A stretch of 25,740 bases of DNA from the NCBI GenBank assembly GCA_934589835.1, contig CAKTOK010000023.1:1-25740 (forward strand), read 5' to 3'. The translations under genes and the position numbers were made by a program. The stretch is from an uncultured Oscillospiraceae bacterium (GTDB taxonomy: Bacteria; Bacillota; Clostridia; Oscillospirales; Oscillospiraceae). The first letter of the stretch is position 1. Each line of letters begins with the position of its first letter. The notes beneath the pieces were generated by a model, which was not told the DNA's origin, made no database searches, and worked only from the letters and a program-made list of their open reading frames with translations. Of this stretch, positions 7,631 to 15,462 are shown one piece after another.

Positions 7631-9280
7631 GTGCCCCGATTTACACTCTCAAAACTGAAGCAGGCCAAGCCCTCCATGCGTAGGCGGCTGTTCCTCTACA
7701 TGGGCGCACTGGCAGCCCTGCTGCTGGTGGTGCTGTTTGTCGCGCTTCTTCTGCTGGGACGGCTTAAGAGTCCGCGCGCTGAAACGGAAAGAGCCCTGAC
7801 CTTCCAGATGGAGGCCTTTCGCGCGGACATGACCTCTCTGTGGCGGAATGTATCTGTCATGGGCGTGCATTTGTCAGAGGATATGACCGGCATCATTGAA
7901 GCGCAGGCAGCGGAGCTCTCGTCTCTCAGCGGAAATGCAGACGCTATGGAGAGCCTGCAGGAGGCCATGCTGGAGTCCCTGTGCCAATATGCGCGGCAGA
8001 CGGACTGCTCCGGCGCATTTGTGCTGCTGGACGCTTCGCTCCATGCCGATGAGCGCTCTTATGGCGGGATCTATGTCCAGCGCGGCAACGCCGAGCATAC
8101 CACCAGCGATTTTTTGCTCTACCGCGGCATGGCGGACATCGGGCGGCGGCATCAGGTGATGCCTCACCGAAAGTGGGCGCAGGAGTTCTCCTTGTCGGAT
8201 TTTCCCGACTTTTCCAGGCACCTGAAGGCGGCAGATGCACCCATCGAGCGCAGCTGCCGCACCACGGAGTTCATCACCCTGCCCGGTACTACGGAGCAGG
8301 CGATGCTGCTGACCGTCCCCATGATCGGCACGGACGGGACGGTGTACGGGCTATGCGGCTTCTCCGTCAATCAAACCTACTTCTCGGCGCACCATGCCCA
8401 GCCCTCCGGCATCGGCAACCTCGCCTGTATCCTGTCGAATCCCACAGAGGGGCTGAACATTCAAAAATGTCTTATGACCTATCCCGCAGACGGCTTCTGC
8501 TTTGTGCCGGACGAGCTGCTGACGGAAAAGGCTCTGCGCGGAGGACTGACCGCCTTTGTCGGGTCAGAGCTCTCCTTTGTAGGGCTCTCAGAGCCCTTCG
8601 CGGCAGCCAGCGGAGATACCGACGCGCATGCGCTGACTGTGCTGATCCCAAAAAGCAGCTACGACAAGGCCATCCTGAAAAGCGGACTGGAGATCGCCGC
8701 GCTGCTGATGCTGCTGGCGTTTTTCGGCGTGGTCTGCTGCCTGTTCTATACCCGCCGCTACCTGCGTCCTATTTTGGAGGACATTGAACAGGTCTCCGCG
8801 GCAGATGGGAAGGAGAGGCCGCCCGTTTTTGAGGAGCTGCTGCCGATCTCCGAGAAGATACGCGCCCACGAGGAGACCGTGACCGTTCTGAAAGCGGAAC
8901 GGCAGGATGCACGGGACAGGGCGGAGCAGCTTCTCAGTGAAAAGCAGGGCCTGCAGGAGCAGGTGCAGAGGGTGGAGGCCGATGCGGAGCGGCTGGCGCA
9001 GCGGAGAAAGGGCGAGATCGATCCGGAGGAGTATCGGCTCTTTCTTGCGGCCTATCAGAAGCTGGATTCCGATCTTCGGATCGTGATAGACGCCATGGTC
9101 GATGGAGGCAGCGTTCAGGAGCTTGCGGAGAGGCTGGGTAAGAAGATCAGCACGATCTACTCCTATCGCAGAGACGTTTATGGGAAAGTCGGCATTATAG
9201 GCTCCGGCAAGCTCCAGCAGCTTCGTGTATTTGTCACACTCATGCGGAGGGAGCAGGATGAGAGAATGCAGGCAGAATAA
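7631..9280 (+). CDS. Membrane-spanning one-component regulator with LuxR-like HTH, copy 1
   Basis: 549 residues from a GTG with an AAGGGAGG ribosome site 8 bases upstream. Membrane segment at about 20-43; extracytoplasmic region 44-350 with a Cache-like pattern (SGAFVLLDASL, then MLLTVPMIGTDGTVYGLCGFSV, the latter typical of sensor beta-sheets); second segment at about 352-373; charged coiled coil at about 405-460. The C-terminal HTH is at about 463-540 (SVQELAERLGKKISTIYSYRRDVYGKVG), which matches the LuxR/GerE helix pattern although the usual LTxRE opening is weak. There are no kinase motifs. The likely role is to sense a ligand, or the neighbouring binding protein, outside and bind DNA while in the membrane. 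It is homologous in layout and in the extracellular domain to 15463-17022. It overlaps the next gene by 23 bp. Target promoters are unknown. Confidence 0.85.
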   Translation: MPRFTLSKLKQAKPSMRRRLFLYMGALAALLLVVLFVALLLLGRLKSPRAETERALTFQMEAFRADMTSLWRNVSVMGVHLSEDMTGIIEAQAAELSSLSGNADAMESLQEAMLESLCQYARQTDCSGAFVLLDASLHADERSYGGIYVQRGNAEHTTSDFLLYRGMADIGRRHQVMPHRKWAQEFSLSDFPDFSRHLKAADAPIERSCRTTEFITLPGTTEQAMLLTVPMIGTDGTVYGLCGFSVNQTYFSAHHAQPSGIGNLACILSNPTEGLNIQKCLMTYPADGFCFVPDELLTEKALRGGLTAFVGSELSFVGLSEPFAAASGDTDAHALTVLIPKSSYDKAILKSGLEIAALLMLLAFFGVVCCLFYTRRYLRPILEDIEQVSAADGKERPPVFEELLPISEKIRAHEETVTVLKAERQDARDRAEQLLSEKQGLQEQVQRVEADAERLAQRRKGEIDPEEYRLFLAAYQKLDSDLRIVIDAMVDGGSVQELAERLGKKISTIYSYRRDVYGKVGIIGSGKLQQLRVFVTLMRREQDERMQAE

Positions 9281-10964
9281 AGAAGGAAGCCCTCTGCCGT
9301 CAGCTTTACAAAGCGGTGCAAGAGCTGGAAGCAAGCTTGGCAGAGCCGGCAGGCAGCTGCTGCCGGCGGCCTTCGTGTGCCTGGTGATCGCCGCAGCCTA
9401 TGCCTGCCGGATGCTGGCAAAATTCGACATCGGCGGCCCTGCCGTGAACCATATCCGGACGGCGCTCTATCTGCTGCTTTTCGCGCTGTGGGGCGTTTCT
9501 CTTGACCGGCGCATCATCCAGCGGCAGGCGCTGCACTGCCTGCGGCTGACGGCGGCGCTGATCCTGCTGTGGCTCCTGCTGCGGACGCTGAAATACAGCG
9601 TCGTCACCGGCCTGACGGCGGCGCGGTACGTGTGGTACCTCTACTATCTGCCGATGCTGTTTCTTTCGCTTCTGGGCGTGTATATCGCCCTGCTTTTGGG
9701 GAAGCCGGAGGAATACCGCCTGTCCAGACGGGCGGGACTGCTGTCCGTCATCCCCGCCGCGCTGTTTCTGCTGGTGCTCACCAACGACCTGCATCAGCAG
9801 GTATTTGCCTTTGAAGGCGGCGTTCCCGGACTGCCGGTTTCCGGTACATATTCCCATCGCCTGCTGTATTATCTCTGCCTTGGCTGGATGGTGGGCTGCA
9901 TGGCGTTTTCCCTTGCTTGCCTGTTTCGGAAGAGCCGCAGCCCGGGCGGTAAAGCAAAGCGGATAACGCCGTTTGTGATAGGATGCGGAATGCTCCTGTA
10001 CGGGCTTCTCTACCTGACGGGTATTCCAGCTGTTCGATGGTGGCTTGGCGATATGAACGTGGTGTTCTGCCTGCTGTATGCCGCCATCTATGAAAGCTGC
10101 ATCCGCTGCCGGATGATACCGTCCAACACGGGATATGCGGAGCTGTTTGAGGCCACGACGCTGGCAGCCTGCATTGCGGATCGCAGCGGTCAGATCGTCC
10201 TGCGCTCCCGCGCCGCAGGCGAGGAGATGGTCTGCCCGCAGGAGGGGCGGCGGATCCTTCGCCCCGACGGCATACGAATCTCCTCAGCGCCCATCAGCGG
10301 CGGCTACGCCGTTTGGCAGGACAATGTGCGCCCGCTGGCGGAGCTGCGTGCCCAGCTGCAGGAAAACAAGGCGGAAATGGAGCAAAACAAGAAAAAATTG
10401 CAGGATGCCTATCTTGTGCAGAAAAGCCTGCATGAGCTGACCGAAAAGAACCGTATCTACAACGAACTGGAGGCGAAGCACAGCCGGCAGACAGCCCAGC
10501 TGCGGCGGCTGCTTGCACGATGTGAAGGATCCGCATCCGCCGAGCGGCGAGGCCTGCTGAAAAGAGTGCTGCTGCTGGGTACCTATATCAAGCGCAGCGC
10601 CAATCTGTACTTCCTCAGCAGCGAATACCAGCGGCTGCCGCAGCAGGAGCTGCGGCTGACCATTGACGAGGCCGTGCGGGCCTTGACCGCCTGCGGTACG
10701 GAGTGCGGCGTGATCTATCGCACAACAGGCCCGATGCGTGCCTCCGAGGTCGTGCGCCTGTTTGCGCTTCTGGAAATCGTTGCGGAAACCACAGTAGACG
10801 ACCTGCGCTCGCTGTTTATCTCGGTTTCCGACAGGGCGATGGATCTGTCGGTGGAGTGCGCCGCCTCATTGTCGGCGCTGGCCTCGCCGGAGATCACGGT
10901 GCGGCAGGAGGATGGGCTGTGGCTCATCCGCACGGCGATAGAGGGGTGGGATGAGCATGGATAG
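9258..10964 (+). CDS. 7TM-type sensor with degenerate histidine-kinase end
   Basis: 568 residues. The ATG at 9258 is preceded by GGAGGGAG and lies inside the end of the previous gene. Hydrophobic segments fall near 35-54, 66-82, 92-110, 127-147, 160-176, 202-223, 237-256 and 265-280. They resemble the histidine-kinase N-terminal 7TM sensor, including TNDLHQQVFAFEGG between two segments. A PAS-like stretch covers about 295-350 (FEATTLAACIADRSGQIVLRS), and a long coiled coil covers about 360-420. Residues 435-560 keep the shape of a dimerisation/ATPase region (LLGTYIKRSANLYFL), but the N, G1 and G2 ATP boxes are not visible. It therefore probably senses but cannot phosphorylate alone. The next gene, overlapping by 14 bp, is a soluble kinase with these boxes, so the two may act as a split kinase (inference). 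Confidence 0.82.
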   Translation: MRECRQNKEGSPLPSALQSGARAGSKLGRAGRQLLPAAFVCLVIAAAYACRMLAKFDIGGPAVNHIRTALYLLLFALWGVSLDRRIIQRQALHCLRLTAALILLWLLLRTLKYSVVTGLTAARYVWYLYYLPMLFLSLLGVYIALLLGKPEEYRLSRRAGLLSVIPAALFLLVLTNDLHQQVFAFEGGVPGLPVSGTYSHRLLYYLCLGWMVGCMAFSLACLFRKSRSPGGKAKRITPFVIGCGMLLYGLLYLTGIPAVRWWLGDMNVVFCLLYAAIYESCIRCRMIPSNTGYAELFEATTLAACIADRSGQIVLRSRAAGEEMVCPQEGRRILRPDGIRISSAPISGGYAVWQDNVRPLAELRAQLQENKAEMEQNKKKLQDAYLVQKSLHELTEKNRIYNELEAKHSRQTAQLRRLLARCEGSASAERRGLLKRVLLLGTYIKRSANLYFLSSEYQRLPQQELRLTIDEAVRALTACGTECGVIYRTTGPMRASEVVRLFALLEIVAETTVDDLRSLFISVSDRAMDLSVECAASLSALASPEITVRQEDGLWLIRTAIEGWDEHG

Positions 10965-11940
10965 GCGGCAGCGTTTTCGGTTCAGCGCCATCAAGGAGAG
11001 CTTTGACCGGCTGCCCACCGCCGTATGCTTTTTTGACCGTTCGGGCGGCATCGTGCTGTGCAACCGGCAGATGTACCGGCTGAGCCAGTATCTGCTCAAC
11101 AGCGATCTGCAATATCTGGAGGAGCTTCGAGCGGCGCTGGCCTCTCCGCCAGAGGGCGTGACGCCCCTTACCGGCATGGAGAATACCTACCGGTTTCCGA
11201 ACGGGTCGGTATGGAAATTCGAGAGGGCGAATGTGACCGATCGGCACGGGGAGACCTATATACAGCTGACCGCTGCGGATGTTACGGAGCTGCACCGGGC
11301 GCTGGAGCAGCTGGCCGAGGATAACCGAAGACTTGCACAGGACGCGGAAAAGCTGCGCCGTCTGTCGGAAAATGTTGCGGCGGTGGCGCGGGAGAGGGAG
11401 CAGCTTGCCGCCAAATCCGCCATGCACGACAGCCTTGCCGCCTGCATCACCGTGACAAAGCAATATCTGGCCGGGGATCTTGGCGCCATCGACGCAGACG
11501 TTGTGCTGCGGGAGTGGGAGAAAAGCATCCTCTTTCGGGATGCCGGGCCTTTGCCGGCAAGGGAAGCGCTGCTCGAAAGCGCAGACAGCAGCGGCGTGAC
11601 CGTCAGAATAAGAGGCGCAGAGCCGGCGGGCGGTGCGGCGGAGCTGATGTATGCCGCCATGCAGGTCTGCCTGAGCAACGCCGTACAATATGCACAGGCA
11701 ACAGAGCTGATCGTCCATATCTGGGAGGAAGGCGACAGGTATACCGTTCTGATCCGCAATAACGGAAGGCCCCCGGAAAAAACCATTACAGAGGGCGGCG
11801 GGCTGTCTAATCTGCGCCGCAGGATCGAAAGGATCGGCGGAACCATGACGGTGCAGAGCCTGCCGGAGTTTAGGCTGGTGATGGGCATACCGGCCCTGGA
11901 AAAGCTGGAGGATGACGAATGGCTGTCAGAGACATATTGA
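10951..11940 (+). CDS. Soluble NarL-type sensor histidine kinase
   Basis: 329 residues without membrane segments. A PAS-like domain covers about 18-112 (LPTAVCFFDRSGGIVLCNRQ, later ITAADVTEL-type end), a coiled coil 113-152, and a HisKA_3-like site with His159 in AMHDSLA. The ATPase domain at about 210-318 has N-box CLSNAVQYA, G1 NNGRPP and G2 GGGLSNLRRRIERIGG. This is the pattern of kinases paired with NarL/LuxR regulators, and such a regulator follows directly, overlapping by 22 bp. It lacks its own sensor membrane domain; the 7TM protein before it may supply one. The start at 10951 overlaps the upstream gene; a second ATG at 10957 is also possible with the GAGGGGTGGG stretch as ribosome site. 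Its ligand is unknown. Confidence 0.88.
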   Translation: MSMDRRQRFRFSAIKESFDRLPTAVCFFDRSGGIVLCNRQMYRLSQYLLNSDLQYLEELRAALASPPEGVTPLTGMENTYRFPNGSVWKFERANVTDRHGETYIQLTAADVTELHRALEQLAEDNRRLAQDAEKLRRLSENVAAVAREREQLAAKSAMHDSLAACITVTKQYLAGDLGAIDADVVLREWEKSILFRDAGPLPAREALLESADSSGVTVRIRGAEPAGGAAELMYAAMQVCLSNAVQYAQATELIVHIWEEGDRYTVLIRNNGRPPEKTITEGGGLSNLRRRIERIGGTMTVQSLPEFRLVMGIPALEKLEDDEWLSETY

Positions 11941-12572
11941 TCGTTGAGGATCAGGCCCTTGCCAGAATGTATCTGTGTGCCTGCGTGGAAAAATGTGCGG
12001 ATTGCAGGGTAGCCGGTACGCTGACCCGTGCCGATGCGGCGCTTCACAGGTGCGGCGACGGGCCTGTTGATCTGATCCTGATGGACATCTGTACCGAAAA
12101 TGATTCAGACGGTCTGGCCGCCGCCGAGGCGATCAAAAAAACCTATCCGCATATCAAGATCGTGATGGTGACCTCCATGCTGGAGGGGCGCTTTCTGGAG
12201 CGGGCGAGACGGATCGGGGCTGACAGCTTCTGGTACAAGGATTCTCCCGCCGGCGATCTTGCAGGCGTTATCGAGGGCACTCTGGCCGGCAAGCGCTTCT
12301 GGCCGGACAGCACGCCGGCTGTGCGGCTGGGAAACGCCCTCTCCTGCGATCTGTCCGATCAGGAGCTGGAGACGCTGCGCCTGCTTTGCGAGGGGCAGAC
12401 CAACGCAGAGATCGCCGCGGGAATGAACGTGGCGGAATCGACAGTGCGTACCTACATCAACCGGATGCTGGAAAAGACCGGATACCCCAACCGCAACCGG
12501 CTGATGGTCGCCGCTGTCGGCAAGCGGCTGGTCGTGCCGGCAAGCCTGTTCGGCGCAGCGGAAGAAAATTGA
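11919..12572 (+). CDS. NarL/LuxR-family response regulator
   Basis: 217 residues. The receiver domain is intact: acidic pair Glu10-Asp11, phospho-acceptor Asp56 in LILMDICTEN, Thr85 in MVTSM and Lys107 in YKDS. A GerE/LuxR HTH is at about 145-200 (LSDQELETLRLLCEGQTNAEIAAGMNVAESTVRTYINRMLEKTG), starting a little before the Asp-Gln-Glu stretch; the segment matches the family helices closely. It should be phosphorylated by the kinase encoded just before, and then bind DNA as a dimer. The gene ends the operon and is followed at once by two terminator hairpins. Target genes are not known; the divergent region at 6040-6261 and its own operon are the first places to look. Confidence 0.93.
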   Translation: MAVRDILIVEDQALARMYLCACVEKCADCRVAGTLTRADAALHRCGDGPVDLILMDICTENDSDGLAAAEAIKKTYPHIKIVMVTSMLEGRFLERARRIGADSFWYKDSPAGDLAGVIEGTLAGKRFWPDSTPAVRLGNALSCDLSDQELETLRLLCEGQTNAEIAAGMNVAESTVRTYINRMLEKTGYPNRNRLMVAAVGKRLVVPASLFGAAEEN

Positions 12573-12574
12573 GC

Positions 12575-12595
12575 AAAATGCGGCGTTCGCATTTT
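12575..12595 (+). terminator. Short hairpin right after the response regulator
   Basis: AAAATGCG, a 5-base loop, then CGCATTTT: an 8-bp perfect stem with an A-tract on the 5' arm and a T-tract on the 3' arm, starting 3 bases after the stop codon. It has the form of a short intrinsic terminator and precedes a stronger one. Confidence 0.55.
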
Positions 12596-12600
12596 CTGTG

Positions 12601-12650
12601 AAAAACGGCTCTGTCTGTCCTCACTTCTGAGGACAGACAGAGCCGTTTTT
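12601..12650. terminator. Strong bidirectional intrinsic terminator
   Basis: A perfect 23-bp stem (12601-12623 pairing with 12628-12650) with the 4-base loop CTTC. The 5' arm starts with AAAAA and the 3' arm ends with TTTTT, so it works in principle on both strands. It separates the kinase/regulator operon from the next plus-strand operon. Confidence 0.9.
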
Positions 12651-12662
12651 CCATGCTATGAT
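12634..12662 (+). promoter_or_regulatory. Possible promoter for the second plus-strand operon
   Basis: CAGACA (12634-12639, 4 of 6 to the -35), 17 bases, then TATGAT (12657-12662, 5 of 6 to the -10). The -35 would lie inside the terminator stem, which is unusual but possible. The next gene starts at 12714. Confidence 0.35.
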
Positions 12663-12713
12663 AGCTGCATACAACGGGATGAGGATATCGCAAAAGGAAA
12701 GAGGGATGGCTCG

Positions 12714-13097
12714 ATGCGTAAAATGGTGATCGATATGCAGAACTACCTGTTTGCCGATGCTGTGGCAACTGCGTTCAAGAGCTCTGACTACGATATCGAG
12801 GTAATCCGTGCCGAATCCCCCAGAGACACTGCGGAGCTGTGCCAGATCTACGAGCCGTTTGTGCTGGTGATGGAAGTGACGGGGTATACGCCGTGGAGAC
12901 TCAGCGAAAGGCTGAAGCTGCGCGGCGAGGTAAGAGCGCTGTGCCCCAACTGCAAGATCGCGCTTATCGTGGACGCCAACACCGAGCGGCAGACGGCAAA
13001 GGACATCCGGGATGCCAAGAAGGACGGACTGATCGATCAGTTTTTCTATGGCTCCATGTCCGCCGAGTATTTGATGGACCAGATCTACGCCATGTAA
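12714..13097 (+). CDS. Pseudo-receiver protein, second copy
   Basis: 127 residues, soluble, no DNA-binding domain. It has receiver-like alternation: KMVIDMQNYLFADAV (strand and helix 1), EPFVLVMEVTGYTP (strand 3), CKIALIVDANT (strand 4), LIDQFFYGSMS (strand 5) and a final helix. The normal phospho-Asp position appears to hold Glu54, as in the minus-strand protein at 4872-5330 (Glu74), and the acidic pair after strand 1 is not conserved. It may therefore be locked in an active-like state or serve only in protein contacts (inference). An AAAGGAAAGAGGG stretch supplies the ribosome site. It is the first gene after the terminator and is followed 83 bp later by the DUF4428 gene, probably in one transcript. 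Confidence 0.75.
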   Translation: MRKMVIDMQNYLFADAVATAFKSSDYDIEVIRAESPRDTAELCQIYEPFVLVMEVTGYTPWRLSERLKLRGEVRALCPNCKIALIVDANTERQTAKDIRDAKKDGLIDQFFYGSMSAEYLMDQIYAM

Positions 13098-13180
13098 CGG
13101 AAAGAACCCGTACTGGGATGATTTCACAAGCAGCGACAGGAACCTGCCGAATCGGGCAACGACTGAAAGGAGAAGATGTT

Positions 13181-13933
13181 ATGGCGAACAAGTGTGGAAT
13201 TTGCGGCGCGGACATTAACCTGATGCAGACCCAGAAGCTGGCGGACGGCAGCTGCATCTGCCGCAGGAATTGCAGAAGCCGGGGCTTCAAGGTGTACGAC
13301 TATGTGCATGGCAATCTGCCCGGCGTGAGGGCACATCTGGCGCAGGTGGAGCGGGGGACGAAGCTGTGGGAGCACTACTTTGTGCCCCGTCTGAAGACGA
13401 AGGATAAGAACCAGAAGCTGACGCGCTTCGGCGCGCACCTGTATGTGGCGGAGGACATCGGGCTGGTGGCCTTTACACAGGTGGACTACAAGATCCTGAT
13501 CTTCGGCAAGACCACGCGCGCCTGCGTGTACCGCATCGCCGATCTGCGGAACTATAAGTATGAAGAGCAGATGGTGAGAAACGGCGACAAGACGGAGAAA
13601 AAGTCCACGGTGCGGATGGTGTTCATCAACACCGCCGGCATGAACGCCTTTAATCTTGAGGTGAACAACTTCAAGGAGTATGAAAAGCTCAGCAAGTATT
13701 TCGACACCCTGTTCGGCGTGCAGAAGACGCTGGGCAACGCCGCCAACACATGGAAGCAGCAGATGACGGCTATCAAGGACGTGGCCTCAGGCCTCAGCGC
13801 CGCCATGCGGGGCCAGGAGGACGCTGAGGAGAAGGCGGCAGCCGCCATCAACTCTCTGGACGCAGCAATCTACGGCGACCGCACCGAGTGGATCCGCCGG
13901 GCGGACACGGCGCTTGCCGCATTTAACGGCTGA
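13181..13933 (+). CDS. DUF4428 zinc-ribbon protein
   Basis: 250 residues, no signal peptide. The N-terminal zinc ribbon of the DUF4428 type (Cys5, Cys8, then Cys25/27 and Cys31, with KLADGSCICRRNC) is followed by a mixed alpha/beta region at about 75-180. In it VRMVFINTAGMNAFNLEVN and FKEYEKLSKYFDTLFG suggest a PH-like or short-chain membrane-contact fold; this part is not recognised with certainty. The Ala/Glu-rich helical tail runs 185-250. GAAAGGAGA lies 8 bases before the ATG. DUF4428 proteins are common in gut Clostridia and have no defined biochemical role. The neighbouring pseudo-receiver and the later zinc-ribbon and SPFH genes suggest a shared envelope-related function. The start is fixed by the ribosome site and by the zinc motif at the N-terminus. 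Confidence 0.88.
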   Translation: MANKCGICGADINLMQTQKLADGSCICRRNCRSRGFKVYDYVHGNLPGVRAHLAQVERGTKLWEHYFVPRLKTKDKNQKLTRFGAHLYVAEDIGLVAFTQVDYKILIFGKTTRACVYRIADLRNYKYEEQMVRNGDKTEKKSTVRMVFINTAGMNAFNLEVNNFKEYEKLSKYFDTLFGVQKTLGNAANTWKQQMTAIKDVASGLSAAMRGQEDAEEKAAAAINSLDAAIYGDRTEWIRRADTALAAFNG

Positions 13934-13953
13934 TACTGCGGGGAGACAGGCGT

Positions 13954-14046
13954 ATGAACAGAAGACGGCCGTATATACCAGCCCTTCTGCTGATGCTGGC
14001 CGGGGCCGGATGGGCCGCAGGCAGGAGATGCAGAAAAGAACGCTGA
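13954..14046 (+). CDS. Possible 30-residue single-pass membrane peptide
   Basis: A short frame from ATG 13954 to TGA 14046, preceded by GGGGAGACAGGCGT, which holds a usable ribosome site. The product starts with a basic stretch (MNRRRPYIP), has a hydrophobic core of about 15 residues (ALLLMLAGAGWAA), and ends in a basic tail (GRRCRKER). This is the shape of a small membrane peptide. It sits in the 192-bp gap between the DUF4428 gene and the second solute-binding gene. It has no recognised family and could be a chance frame. Confidence 0.4.
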   Translation: MNRRRPYIPALLLMLAGAGWAAGRRCRKER

Positions 14047-14072
14047 TCATTTCCATTCCGAGAATTTCAAGG

Positions 14073-14120
14073 GGCGGTAGGGCGCTGTGTCCCTGCCGCC
14101 TCGCCAAAGCAGGTGAGGCG
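14073..14120 (+). promoter_or_regulatory. Two overlapping hairpins that could mask the ribosome site of the second binding-protein gene
   Basis: Hairpin A pairs 14073-14082 with 14091-14100 (10 bp with one G-T pair, 8-base loop). Hairpin B pairs CGCCTC (14097-14102) with GAGGCG (14115-14120), which covers the ribosome site AGGTGAGG (14111-14118). Both use 14097-14100, so they exclude each other. Forming A would free the ribosome site. This is a structural inference only. Confidence 0.3.
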
Positions 14121-14125
14121 CGACC

Positions 14126-15448
14126 ATGAAAAAAATAGGGATCATTTGTCTGCTGGTGCTGCTGCTGCCGATCATGGGCTGCGGGCAAAAAAAGGACACG
14201 GAGCCGCTGACCGTAACGCTGTGGCACGTCTATGGCGGCGAGGTGGATTCTCCGCTGAACACCCTGATCGAGCGGTTTAACAGCACGGTGGGGGCGGAGC
14301 GGAACATCCGCGTGAAGGTGGAGCTGGTCAGCAACAGCGGCAGCATTCACAAAAGCGTGCTGGCTGCCGCCAACAGCGACCCGGGCGCACCGTCGCTGCC
14401 GGATATGTTCGTATCCTATCCCAAGACGGTGCTGGCTCTGCCGGAGCAGGACATATTGGTGGACTATCGGGACTACTTCAGCAAGGAGGAGCTGGCGGCG
14501 TTTATTCCCGCCTTTCGGGAGGAGGGAACGATCGGCGGGCGACAGGCGATCCTGCCCCTTGCCAAATCCACCGAGGTGCTGTTTGTCAACCGGACGCTGT
14601 TTGACCGGTGGGCGGCTCAATCCGGCGCCAGCTATGACGATTTGACCACATGGGAGGGCGTTTACGCACTGGCAGAGCGATACGCCGCGGATACCGGAAA
14701 GTGCTTCTTTGTCCACGATTACCATTTTAACTACTTTCAGGTGGGCGTGAAGTCCTTGGGCGAGGATTTCTTCCGGAATGACGGCGTAAGGCTCGGCTCC
14801 GGCTTTAAGCGCGCCTGGGAGCCGTATGCCCGGGCCGGGCTGACGGGCGGCCTGTGGCTGCACGGCGGATACGCCACAGAGCCGCTCCGCACGGGAGACG
14901 CGGTGGTATCCGTGGCCTCCTCCGCCAGCGTGCTCTACTATTCCGACACGGTGACATATCCGGACAATACCTCGGAAAAGGTGGAAATCACCTCCATGCC
15001 CTGTCCGGTGTTTGAGGGAGGCGACAAGCTGGTGATGCAGCGCGGCGTCGGAATGTGTACCGTGAAGTCCTCTCCGGAGCGTGAAAGCGCGTGCATCACC
15101 TTCCTCAAATGGCTGACCGAGCCGGCGTGCAACGCGGAATTTGTGACCAGTCTTGGCTATATGCCGGTGACGCAGGAGGCCTTCGACAAATACTTGCCCG
15201 CCGCCGTGGAAAAGCTGAGTGACCCGCTGTATGTGTCGCTGTATGAGACCTATCTGCAAACGCAGGAGGCGTATACCTTCTACTACCCGCCGCAGATGGA
15301 GAATTATCTGGAGCTGGAGACGCGGTTTGAAAATCTGGCGCGGCTGAAGCTCACTGCGGGGCGGGCGCAATATCTGGAGGGCGGCCATACGCTGGACGCG
15401 CTGCTCCGGGAGACGTTGGACAGCTTCCAGATGGATTACGGCACATGA
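14126..15448 (+). CDS. Extracellular solute-binding lipoprotein, copy 2
   Basis: 440 residues. The signal peptide has lipobox IMGC (Cys19). The mature protein parallels the copy at 6262-7599 along its full length: LTVTLWHVYGGEVDSPL, FNSTVGAERNIRVKV, AKSTEVLFVNRTLFDRW, GASYDDLTTWEGVY, SSASVLYYSDTVTYPDN, FLKWLTEP and LGYMPVTQEAF all have direct counterparts. The family binds sugars or related solutes outside the membrane and hands them to an ABC permease, but no permease or ATPase gene is encoded near either copy. The stop overlaps the next frame by 4 bp (ATGA), tying it to the membrane regulator that follows. Sensing rather than import is the likely role (inference). Differences between the copies in the central part may reflect different ligands. 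Confidence 0.9.
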   Translation: MKKIGIICLLVLLLPIMGCGQKKDTEPLTVTLWHVYGGEVDSPLNTLIERFNSTVGAERNIRVKVELVSNSGSIHKSVLAAANSDPGAPSLPDMFVSYPKTVLALPEQDILVDYRDYFSKEELAAFIPAFREEGTIGGRQAILPLAKSTEVLFVNRTLFDRWAAQSGASYDDLTTWEGVYALAERYAADTGKCFFVHDYHFNYFQVGVKSLGEDFFRNDGVRLGSGFKRAWEPYARAGLTGGLWLHGGYATEPLRTGDAVVSVASSASVLYYSDTVTYPDNTSEKVEITSMPCPVFEGGDKLVMQRGVGMCTVKSSPERESACITFLKWLTEPACNAEFVTSLGYMPVTQEAFDKYLPAAVEKLSDPLYVSLYETYLQTQEAYTFYYPPQMENYLELETRFENLARLKLTAGRAQYLEGGHTLDALLRETLDSFQMDYGT

Positions 15449-15462
15449 AAGAGGAAAGGCGT

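Noticed and set aside
6262..15448. Solute-binding genes as part of an ABC sugar import operon
   Set aside because: No permease or ATPase gene is present between 1 and 25740. The neighbours are membrane regulators and kinases.
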